Of a DNA stretch of 64,000 bases, positions 1-7,701 are shown one piece after another. How positions within the stretch are numbered: position 1 is the stretch's first letter; each line of letters starts with the position of its first letter. The position numbers were made by a program, and so were the translations under genes. The DNA comes from Prevotella sp. 10(H) (lineage in GTDB: Bacteria > Bacteroidota > Bacteroidia > Bacteroidales > Dysgonomonadaceae): positions 806,001 through 870,000 of the forward strand of contig NZ_JOMI01000003.1 in the NCBI RefSeq assembly GCF_000711235.1, written 5' to 3'. Under the pieces are notes generated by a model. It did not search any database and was not told where the DNA came from. It saw only the letters and a list, made by a program, of their open reading frames with translations.

Positions 1-1590
1 GTGAAGACTCTTTTTGTATTTTTGAGTGGCACTGTTGAAGGTCATGTTGAAGTAATAATAGAACTTCTGCATGAAATTCTTTTTCTTATGCTCTTCGTCA
101 TGTGGCTTTAAGAACAGCGCACAGAGAGCCGGACTCAATGTCAAGGCATTCACAGCCGAGATAAGGATCGATATGGCAAGTGTCAGACCGAACTGCTTAA
201 AGAATATACCCGTAGTACCTCCAATAAAGCTGACCGGAATAAACACGGCCGACATAACCAATGTGATGGAAACGATAGCCGGGGCAATTTCCTTCATCGC
301 CGTCATTGTCGCCACTTTCGCATCCTTTTCTCCTGCATCCAACTGCGCATGGACGGCCTCGACGACGACTATGGCGTCGTCCACCACAATACCGATAGCG
401 AGTACCAATGCAAAGAGAGTAAGCAAGTTTACGGAGAATCCGAATACCTGCAGGAAGAAGAATGTACCTACAATAGCTACCGGAACGGCAATTGCCGGAA
501 TAATGGTAGACCTGATATCCTGTAGAAATATAAATACTACAATAAATACAAGGATAAAGGCTTCGATCAGTGTATGTATTACTTTTTCAATAGAAGCATC
601 GAGGAATTCACTGGAGTCCATCAGGTAATTTATAGATATACCTTTAGGAAAAGTTTTTTGAGATTCATCCAAAACGGCTTTTACATTCGTGATAACTTCC
701 TGTGCATTCGACCCGGCAGTCTGACTGATAGCAACGAATACCGCCTCATAGCCATTTGTTCTTGAATATACACTATAGTTCAGTGATCCGAGCTCTACAT
801 CGGCCACATCTTTAACCCTTAATATCTGGTCGCCCTGCGAACGGATAATTATATCGGCAAACTGTTCCTGTGTTTTCAGCTTACCTGTATACTTTAATGT
901 ATACTGGAACGACTGGTCACTATTCTGCCCCAACTCACCCGGAGCAGCTTCGATATTCTGATCCTGTAGTGCAGCAATAACTTCCTGTACAGATATTTTG
1001 TAAGCAGTCATTACATCAGGTTTTAACCATACGCGCATCGAATAGTCTTTTGCCCCGTATACATTTGCATTACCTACCCCGTATACACGCTTGATCTGAG
1101 GTAAGATATTGATATTTGCATAGTTTTGAAGGAATTCTCCATCATAGTCAGGATTATCAGTGGAAAGCGTAAAACCGAGTATTGTACTGTTCTGTTGCTT
1201 TTGTACTGTAACCCCGATTTGTGTTACTTCCTGCGGTAAGAGCGGAGTAGCACGGGCAACAAGGTTCTGTACGTTAACGGAAGCAATATCCGGATTAACT
1301 CCTTGTTTGAAGAATATCCTGATTTCTGCCATACCGTTGTTCATAGCCGAAGATGTCATGTATGTCATACCTTCCACCCCGTTGATCTGTTCTTCGAGCG
1401 GTATAACGACACTATTCATTACCACATCCGCGTTAGCTCCGGGGAAGGTGGCCGATACCTGCACTGTCGGCGGTGCAATATCGGGATACTGCTCAACCGG
1501 TAGTGTAGCCAGACCTATTATACCCAATACAACGATGATGATTGATATAACGGTTGACAGTACGGGTCTTTCTATAAATGTTTTTAACAT
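1..1590 (-). CDS. RND multidrug efflux permease, HAE1/AcrB type (3' part beyond the window)
   Basis: Inner-membrane proton-driven transporter of a tripartite drug efflux pump. The 530 N-terminal residues lie in the window and the frame is still open at the edge; family members are about 1,030-1,060 residues. The protein starts MLKTFIERPVLSTVISI, the usual RND first transmembrane helix. It continues with the porter domain and then GIVVDDAIVVVEAVH, placing the paired aspartates at residues 404-405, where AcrB has its proton-relay D407/D408. The ATG at 1588-1590 fits the family start exactly. It follows the membrane fusion protein gene by 90 bases and is the third gene of a marR-mfp-rnd operon. 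An outer-membrane factor may follow outside the window. Substrates cannot be read from the sequence. Family call is very secure. Confidence 0.96.
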   Translation of the reverse strand, partial: MLKTFIERPVLSTVISIIIVVLGIIGLATLPVEQYPDIAPPTVQVSATFPGANADVVMNSVVIPLEEQINGVEGMTYMTSSAMNNGMAEIRIFFKQGVNPDIASVNVQNLVARATPLLPQEVTQIGVTVQKQQNSTILGFTLSTDNPDYDGEFLQNYANINILPQIKRVYGVGNANVYGAKDYSMRVWLKPDVMTAYKISVQEVIAALQDQNIEAAPGELGQNSDQSFQYTLKYTGKLKTQEQFADIIIRSQGDQILRVKDVADVELGSLNYSVYSRTNGYEAVFVAISQTAGSNAQEVITNVKAVLDESQKTFPKGISINYLMDSSEFLDASIEKVIHTLIEAFILVFIVVFIFLQDIRSTIIPAIAVPVAIVGTFFFLQVFGFSVNLLTLFALVLAIGIVVDDAIVVVEAVHAQLDAGEKDAKVATMTAMKEIAPAIVSITLVMSAVFIPVSFIGGTTGIFFKQFGLTLAISILISAVNALTLSPALCALFLKPHDEEHKKKNFMQKFYYYFNMTFNSATQKYKKSLH

Positions 1591-1680
1591 TGTTTTCTGT
1601 ATTTTTTTGTTATTATATAACCCCTCCTTACTCCCATAACCAGGGAGAAAGCCTGCTATAAAAGGAAGGAACCTATATTA

Positions 1681-2793
1681 TTATTTCACAATGATTTTCT
1701 TTCCGTTAGATAATGTTATGATACCGTCTTCTACGATGCGGTCACCGGATTTAAGTCCATCTGTCACAACATAATTTTTTCCGTCAGGGGTAGGGATAAC
1801 CGAAATCAGTGTAGATACTACAGAGTCGCCTTGTACTTTATATACCAGATATTTGTTTTGTTGTGTGAATGTTGATTTCTGAGGAATAAGGATAGTGCTG
1901 TCGATATTCCTTGGAATAGACAAATTACCACTGAATCCGCTTCTCAGTACTCCGTGAGGATTAGGGAATTCAGCTCTTAGCGTAACCGAACCTGTATTAA
2001 CATTTACAAGTCCTGTTATGGTTTTTACTTTTCCTTTTTCTTCATAGATAGTACCGTCAGCCATTTTTAGAGAAACTTCCGGTAGGTTTGTGATTTTCTC
2101 TGCCTGAGTTTTTCCGGATAATTTATCCAACATGTTTACTAATTCTTTTTCGTTGATAGAGAAATATGCAAATACATTTCCTGTACTGGATACAGTTGTC
2201 AGTACATTCGCATTATTTACCAAGCTACCGAGACGATAAGGGATCGATCCCACAACTCCGTCTACAGGACTGGATACATTTGTCCAGCTTATCTGAGCTC
2301 TAGCATTTGCCAGTTGTGCTTCTGCCTGTGCCAAAGTGGCCATTGCAGCAAGATAAGTATTCTGGTAAGTATCCAATTGTACCTTACTCACAATACCTTT
2401 TTCGGCAAGCGGTCTGAATCTGTCTACATTCAGCTGTGCTGTACTTACCTGAGCTTTTGCACTTTCTACTGCTGCCTGAGCTGTTCTTACTGCCTGTTCT
2501 GCATTTGGTGAATTGATTTTGAATAAGGCCTGTCCTTTTCTTACCACTGCACCTTCATCAACATACATAGCTTCGATAAAACCATCGATGCGCGGCCTTA
2601 TCTCTGTATCGTCCTGTCCCTTTATGGTTACGGGATATACTGTTTCCAATTGAACATTCTGTTCGTTTAATACCCTCGTAGGATATTCTTTCGGAGTATC
2701 ATCCTGTTCTCCAAAAGGATTGGCATTCTTGTTCCCACAAGAAACCATTACAGTTAGAGCAAGTGCTCCAAAAACAATCTTCTTTACATTCAT
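1681..2793 (-). CDS. RND efflux periplasmic adaptor (membrane fusion protein), lipoprotein
   Basis: AcrA/MexA-type adaptor linking the RND permease to an outer-membrane channel. The first 20 residues are a lipoprotein signal ending in VMVSCG, so the mature protein is probably lipid-anchored. The order is barrel/lipoyl half (around residues 55-90, with GQALFKINSPNAEQAV), a coiled-coil hairpin rich in Ala/Gln (90-165), the second lipoyl half (SSPVDGVVGSIPYRLGSLV, about 175-195) and a C-terminal beta-barrel and membrane-proximal domain. The length of 370 residues is normal. It starts 14 bases after the marR stop codon, consistent with co-transcription, and precedes the permease gene. Confidence 0.95.
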   Translation of the reverse strand: MNVKKIVFGALALTVMVSCGNKNANPFGEQDDTPKEYPTRVLNEQNVQLETVYPVTIKGQDDTEIRPRIDGFIEAMYVDEGAVVRKGQALFKINSPNAEQAVRTAQAAVESAKAQVSTAQLNVDRFRPLAEKGIVSKVQLDTYQNTYLAAMATLAQAEAQLANARAQISWTNVSSPVDGVVGSIPYRLGSLVNNANVLTTVSSTGNVFAYFSINEKELVNMLDKLSGKTQAEKITNLPEVSLKMADGTIYEEKGKVKTITGLVNVNTGSVTLRAEFPNPHGVLRSGFSGNLSIPRNIDSTILIPQKSTFTQQNKYLVYKVQGDSVVSTLISVIPTPDGKNYVVTDGLKSGDRIVEDGIITLSNGKKIIVK

Positions 2794-2807
2794 ACCTAAA
2801 AATTTAT

Positions 2808-3272
2808 TTAATTGTTTGATTTACTTATTCTGTCCATTTCCTGTAATAGAATACTCAGTTGAGTTTTCAGACCTTCCATGTCAATGTTTTTGAATAAACG
2901 ATTTTGTTCTGTCTTTAGTTTTATGATAGCTTTTTCAAATAGTTCTTCTCCCGCAGGAGTTGTTTCTACAATACGGGCTCTTGTATCGGTTTCACTTTCC
3001 CTTCTGCTTATCAGTCCCTTTTTTTCTAAGTTCCTTAATATTGTAGAAGTTGTCATAGGATCGATATCTGTCTCCTGCGACAGAATAATTTGCGTAGCTT
3101 CCATCTTATGCTTGCTCATATGATAGATAGCTCCTAATAATTCCATCTGCGACGAGGTGAGTCCGAATTCATCCAATACTTTGTGCTTGCCTCTTTGCCA
3201 GTATTTGGAAACACGCCATATTAAATATCCTACATCCTCAGTCGGATTTCCTAATTTGCAATTTCCATCCAT
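2808..3272 (-). CDS. MarR-family transcriptional regulator
   Basis: Winged-helix repressor of the MarR family, 154 residues. The order is dimerisation helix, then LTSSQMELLGAIYHMS and the recognition helix around DIDPMTTSTILRNLEKKGLI (residues 65-85), then a wing with SETDTRARIVETTPAGEEL and a C-terminal dimerisation helix. As the first gene of the efflux operon it most likely represses its own promoter and the pump until a ligand binds. The promoter region carries two palindromes (see 3297-3352). The ATG at 3270-3272 gives the normal N-terminus; ATG at 3266-3268 would be out of frame. Confidence 0.93.
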   Translation of the reverse strand: MDGNCKLGNPTEDVGYLIWRVSKYWQRGKHKVLDEFGLTSSQMELLGAIYHMSKHKMEATQIILSQETDIDPMTTSTILRNLEKKGLISRRESETDTRARIVETTPAGEELFEKAIIKLKTEQNRLFKNIDMEGLKTQLSILLQEMDRISKSNN

Positions 3273-3296
3273 TTAATATAAATTTTGATTTGCTGG

Positions 3297-3352
3297 CAAA
3301 TATAATAAGTGTACTTATAATAAGTACGCACTATAGTAAGTAAAATTTACTT
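3297..3352 (-). promoter_or_regulatory. marR promoter with two palindromic operator candidates
   Basis: On the minus strand TATATTTG (3304-3297) is a Bacteroidetes -7 element 24 bases upstream of the marR start. A perfect palindrome with 7-base arms (GTACTTA/TAAGTAC, 3311-3327) sits just upstream, where the -33/-7 spacer should be. A second palindrome with 7-base arms (AAGTAAA/TTTACTT) lies at 3338-3352. Both share a TACTT/AAGTA core. The placement fits autorepression by the MarR protein; binding itself is inference. Confidence 0.6.
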
Positions 3353-3494
3353 TCTTAACATTTTTTACGAAAAAACATGCTATAAAACATATTTTTGAAG
3401 AATTTGGTAGGTTAGTTTCTTGAAGTTTGTAAATAAAAAACCATTGTAATGTGTTGTATATTAAGAAGAAATTAGTGGTGCTGTAAAACGGTAA

Positions 3495-3525
3495 TCAAAA
3501 AAGCCGGATATACATCCGGCTCTCT
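3495..3525 (-). terminator. intrinsic terminator of the phosphoglucomutase gene
   Basis: Inverted repeat AGCCGGAT/ATCCGGCT (3502-3521) followed on the minus strand by a run of T, 8 bases beyond the stop codon of the gene at 3534-5279. Confidence 0.85.
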
Positions 3526-3533
3526 TATTTTTA

Positions 3534-5279
3534 TCAGATTCCTAAATCTTTACAAACTTGCTCTATTTTCTTTTCGGTGTTTGCGTCCACCGCATCATAG
3601 TCTGCCCTCGATTTAAGTTTTGCTTTTACTTCTATATAGAATTTAATCTTTGGTTCGGTACCTGAAGGCCTAATCGATATTTTTGTACCGTCTTCTGTGA
3701 AGTATTGCAGTACATTGGATGTCGTTGGCATCTCCAAGGTATATTCCTCATTTATGTTTAAATCCTGTGCTTTTAAAGTCACGAAATCTTTTATAAGGGT
3801 CACTTTCGATCCGGCAAGTTGCTTAATAGGATTTTCCCTGAAATTTTTCATCATGGCTTCAATTTCTTCGGCACCGCTTCTTCCTTCTTTAGTTACAGAA
3901 ATTCCCTTTTCTTTAGAGAAACCGTATTCTACATAGATATCCTGAAGCATTTCGTACAACGTTTTGCCATTGTCTTTTGCCCATGCTGCAATTTCACCGA
4001 ATAATATGGCTGCAGAAACAGAATCCTTATCACGTACGAAGTCTTCAGCAAGGAAGCCGTAGCTTTCTTCACCTCCGCCGATATATTGGCGTTTGCCTTC
4101 AAGTTCACGCATAACGGCGGCAATCCATTTGAAGCCTGTGTAGCATTCGAACATTTCCACACCGTTCTTTTCAGAAACCACTTGTGTAAGTGCGCTGGTA
4201 ACAATGGTACGTACGGTATATTCTTTGCCTGTAAGCAATCCCAGTTCTTTTCTCCTTGTTATTATATAATATATAAGGATGAGCATTGTCTGGTTGCCGT
4301 TCAGCAAGATAAATTCTCCTTTATCGTTGCGGATACCGGCACCGAAACGGTCGGCATCAGGGTCTGTAGCAAATACAAGTTCGGCATTTGTTTCTTCCGC
4401 TTTTTTCACGGCAAGAGCCATCGCTGCAGGGTCTTCGGGGTTAGGAGATACCACCGTGGGGAAATCACCGCTCAATACGTCCTGTTCGGGAACATTGATA
4501 ATGTTTTCGAATCCGCAGGCTTTCAAAGCCTTCGGGATAACTGTAAATCCTGTACCGTGGAGAGGGGTATATACGATACCTATATTATTATGGCGTTTGA
4601 TAGAATCTGGAGAAAGCAGGATCGTTTTTAAATCCTTAATGTAAGCATCGTCCATATCTTTACCTAATATCTCTATCAGTTTCTTATTGCCTTTAAATTT
4701 GATGCTTTCGACATTTACACGGTTTACTTCGGCTATAATATTTTTGTCGTGTGGCGGAATAACCTGTGCACCGTCTTCCCAATATGCCTTGTATCCATTA
4801 TATGCTTTCGGGTTATGCGAAGCGGTGATCATTATACCACTCTGGCATCCCAGTTTACGGATAGCATAAGATACTTCTGGTGTAGGGCGAAGGTCCTCGA
4901 ATAGATAAGCCTTGATTCCGTTAGCAGAAAGAATATCTGCAGAAATCTCTGCGAATTTACGGCTGTTGTTACGACAGTCATGCCCGATCACCACCTTAAT
5001 TTGTTTTAGGGCAGAGAATTCTTTCAGCAAATAATTTGTCAGTCCTTGAGTGGCTGCACCTATTGTATATATATTAACTCTGTTGGTTCCGGCTCCCATT
5101 ATCCCACGCAGGCCGCCTGTACCAAATTCGAGGTCTTTATAGAAAGCTTCGATCAACTCTGTTTTATCTTCTTTATCTAATAATGCTTGCACTTCTTTCC
5201 TCGTTTGCTCATCGTATTTATCGGAAAGCCACATTTTGGCCTTGGCAGTCACTTGCATTAGCAAATCATTATTTTCCAT
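3534..5279 (-). CDS. pgm: phospho-sugar mutase (alpha-phosphoglucomutase/phosphomannomutase)
   Basis: Alpha-D-phosphohexomutase interconverting hexose-1- and hexose-6-phosphates through a phosphoserine. All four signature loops are visible: TASHNPKAYNGYK with the phosphoserine near residue 154, the metal-binding loop DPDADRFG, the sugar-specificity loop GGGEESYGF and the phosphate-binding loop RPSGTEPKIKFY near the C-terminus. At 581 residues it belongs to the longer PGM2/PgcA-like branch rather than the roughly 450-residue ManB/GlmM branch, so glucose phosphate is the likeliest substrate. It is apparently monocistronic: CAAAAATA at 5340-5347 reads as a minus-strand -7 element, and a terminator lies at 3495-3525. 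Confidence 0.94.
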   Translation of the reverse strand: MENNDLLMQVTAKAKMWLSDKYDEQTRKEVQALLDKEDKTELIEAFYKDLEFGTGGLRGIMGAGTNRVNIYTIGAATQGLTNYLLKEFSALKQIKVVIGHDCRNNSRKFAEISADILSANGIKAYLFEDLRPTPEVSYAIRKLGCQSGIMITASHNPKAYNGYKAYWEDGAQVIPPHDKNIIAEVNRVNVESIKFKGNKKLIEILGKDMDDAYIKDLKTILLSPDSIKRHNNIGIVYTPLHGTGFTVIPKALKACGFENIINVPEQDVLSGDFPTVVSPNPEDPAAMALAVKKAEETNAELVFATDPDADRFGAGIRNDKGEFILLNGNQTMLILIYYIITRRKELGLLTGKEYTVRTIVTSALTQVVSEKNGVEMFECYTGFKWIAAVMRELEGKRQYIGGGEESYGFLAEDFVRDKDSVSAAILFGEIAAWAKDNGKTLYEMLQDIYVEYGFSKEKGISVTKEGRSGAEEIEAMMKNFRENPIKQLAGSKVTLIKDFVTLKAQDLNINEEYTLEMPTTSNVLQYFTEDGTKISIRPSGTEPKIKFYIEVKAKLKSRADYDAVDANTEKKIEQVCKDLGI

Positions 5280-5451
5280 CCTTGTTTCCTTTAGTTTTTA
5301 TTATATTTTTTGTTGTAATAACAAGTTTTATGCAAACAACAAAAATAGTAAAATTTGAATAGGGATAATCAGAGAAAAGAAGAAAATATTTATAAAGTTA
5401 TAAACAGTTATTTCTTGCCTGTGATTTTCAAAGCATTAAATAATCAGATGA

Positions 5452-7668
5452 TTACTTAGCTGCATATTTTACCTGATCGAACAGGAATGGAAACAGCTGC
5501 TCATTCACACCATGATCGACCAGTGTTGCCTTATCCGCATCAAAAAGCATCTGGAACAGTTCGAAATCATTATCCTGATACAAAGCATTCTTGTAATGTT
5601 CAATAGCTTCCTTTTTATTGCCTATGCATAGTTCAACATGTCCAGCATTAAGATAATCATGTACATTCGGTTTTCCGGACAGGATCTGTTTATAATATTT
5701 CAGAGCCGTATCGTACTTTTTCATAAGGAATGCTGTCCATGCAATAGGGCGTTGCGCTTTTGTTCCTTTGCTATCCAGAAGTTCTACTTTGAAATAAGTA
5801 TTCAATGCCTGTTCGTAATCGTTGAGTTCGAGATAACAATGTCCGATATTCAATTCTATATTTATATTGTCGGGGGTCAGCTTAGCTGCTTTCTTATAAT
5901 AATCGAGCGAAAGATCCGGTTTTTTCTGAGTCCTGTACAATTGGGCAATTCGCTTTATTATCCACGAATTGTTTGGTTTCAGGAGATCGGCCTGTAAATA
6001 TGCCTCTAATGCACCATCAAGATTATTGAGCATCTGCCGGCAATAGCCTATTTTCTGCCAGATATCCTCGCTTTGGTCATCTATAGCAATTAATCTGTTG
6101 AAAATATCCAGAGCTTCACTAAAATTATTTTTTTCGAAACAATAAAGTGCGATTTTCTTCATACTGTCGATATCCGATATAAGAGGAGCTATGGATTTTT
6201 TGTCATAGAAATTGAGGCTTAGCTTGAATATATCATAGAAGTTATTCTTATACGGATTAAGCTTGAAGAAACGGTAGAGATCTTGTATATACTGGTTCGA
6301 TGCAACTTCTTCATCGGCGGTCGGGTTCATTTCCTGTGCTTCTTTCTGCAATTGTTTTATTTCTTCCGATTCGGCTCCCATGCGGCCCAGCATCATTTCG
6401 CGTTGAGCGGCAGGTATCTGTAGCAGACTGAAGCAGAAGGAATATTTATCGGAATTACACATATGTCCGGAATCGACAACTGCAGCCTTTAAAAGGTCGC
6501 TTGTGTTATTCTCGGGAAATAATATAGAAAATTCCGAATATGAGGGATCGAAAGGTAGGAACCAGTTGCTGATTTCGGAGAAGAACGGAAAATGTTTGAG
6601 ACTCGAAAAGGTTGAATGAAATACATCTGCCCCTTCCATCTGTAGATTTGAATATTCCTGCAATTTTTTACCTAAACCGGATTCTTCAAGTTCTTTTTGC
6701 CATTCGGGGTTTTTCTCTGAAAAGTCTGAGTCGCCGCCCATCAGTTCATCCATATTGAGTTTCCTCCCTGCCAGATTGTTGAATTTCATCATTTCGGGGA
6801 GAATTTCTTCTTTTATCTTTTTTGTTATCTGTTCGGTTTCGCGGGAGCGTATCAATTGTATGATAGTTCGTAACACCGATTTCCGGAAATCCGGTTTTTC
6901 AGATAAAGCATCCAGCTGTGTCTGCAGTTCGGGATATAGTGGCCAGCGGACATCATACATCTGCATCATAACTACCAGTCCGACAATTGCTCTTGCACGC
7001 AATTGTATGTTGTCAGATGTGACAGCCTGCATAAGCACTTGTATTTTTTTTGCATCGAAACGATGAAACAGGCTAAGTGTGATAGCCGACAGGAAAATAT
7101 TGTTTTCCCGTACAGGCAAGTCTATGTTGCTGATGAAGGATAAATAATCTTTGAGGTCTTTATCTTCGGCACGCGGAGATACATATACTGCATAAAACAT
7201 ATCGGAGCCAATACGCTCACGTTTTACCGATAATTCTCTTTTTCTACTTGTCTTTTCTTCTCTGTTTTCCAGCAAATCAACCAGTGCTATGGAGTCGATA
7301 ATATCTTTTAATTGCGAATGATAGTCGGTTATCGAATCACTTCGAAGTGCATTTGTACGAAGTTTTTCAAAGAATATATTCGGAGATTCCAGTTTCAGCA
7401 ATTCATCGGCGGAATCGTCCGTTAATTCATATAACGACCGCAAAAGATTGCGATATACATTCTCCCTCTCAGGGTCTTCCACACCTTCGAAAAGGTAATG
7501 AAGCATGAATTTATAATTTGTTTCCAGTTCGCTTAAGGTTTCTGAAATTTTCCAGTCTTGTGTGTTCACGACTAGCTTCATTAATAATTCAAAGGCATCT
7601 TTTAACTGTCTTTTTGACAGGTTTTGTAAAATGTCTTTTTTTAATGAAATTATATCCCGGCTGTTCAT
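5452..7668 (-). CDS. tetratricopeptide repeat protein
   Basis: A 738-residue protein without signal peptide or membrane segment, so probably cytoplasmic. The N-terminal two thirds are helical and unlike anything I can name. From about residue 490 TPR units are evident (CFEKNNFSEALDIFNRLIAI; QADLLKPNNSWIIKRIAQLY; AAKLTPDNINIELNIGHCYL; AGHVELCIGNKKEAIEHYKN). I use the ATG at 7668; an upstream in-frame extension to 7698 would need a TTG. It begins 33 bases after the stop of the antiporter gene and is probably co-transcribed with it. A scaffold role is plausible but unproven. Confidence 0.8.
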   Translation of the reverse strand: MNSRDIISLKKDILQNLSKRQLKDAFELLMKLVVNTQDWKISETLSELETNYKFMLHYLFEGVEDPERENVYRNLLRSLYELTDDSADELLKLESPNIFFEKLRTNALRSDSITDYHSQLKDIIDSIALVDLLENREEKTSRKRELSVKRERIGSDMFYAVYVSPRAEDKDLKDYLSFISNIDLPVRENNIFLSAITLSLFHRFDAKKIQVLMQAVTSDNIQLRARAIVGLVVMMQMYDVRWPLYPELQTQLDALSEKPDFRKSVLRTIIQLIRSRETEQITKKIKEEILPEMMKFNNLAGRKLNMDELMGGDSDFSEKNPEWQKELEESGLGKKLQEYSNLQMEGADVFHSTFSSLKHFPFFSEISNWFLPFDPSYSEFSILFPENNTSDLLKAAVVDSGHMCNSDKYSFCFSLLQIPAAQREMMLGRMGAESEEIKQLQKEAQEMNPTADEEVASNQYIQDLYRFFKLNPYKNNFYDIFKLSLNFYDKKSIAPLISDIDSMKKIALYCFEKNNFSEALDIFNRLIAIDDQSEDIWQKIGYCRQMLNNLDGALEAYLQADLLKPNNSWIIKRIAQLYRTQKKPDLSLDYYKKAAKLTPDNINIELNIGHCYLELNDYEQALNTYFKVELLDSKGTKAQRPIAWTAFLMKKYDTALKYYKQILSGKPNVHDYLNAGHVELCIGNKKEAIEHYKNALYQDNDFELFQMLFDADKATLVDHGVNEQLFPFLFDQVKYAAK

Positions 7669-7701
7669 CTTTAGTGTTCTCTTTGTTCTGTTTACCAATA
7701 A

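Noticed and set aside
71-628. Plus-strand frame of 185 codons at the left edge
   Set aside because: It is the antisense shadow of the RND permease, whose minus-strand reading has a clear family sequence including the paired aspartates.
1160-1639. Plus-strand frame of 159 codons
   Set aside because: Antisense to the N-terminal part of the RND permease gene; no family likeness.
4086-4631. Plus-strand frame of 181 codons inside phosphoglucomutase
   Set aside because: Antisense shadow; the minus-strand gene has all four catalytic loops.
7669-7698. Longer N-terminus for the TPR protein
   Set aside because: Would need a TTG start; the ATG at 7668 gives a normal start. The same reasoning set the starts of the porin (20912), the DUF6132-like protein (27765), the GT8 protein (41913) and the FRG protein (57303).
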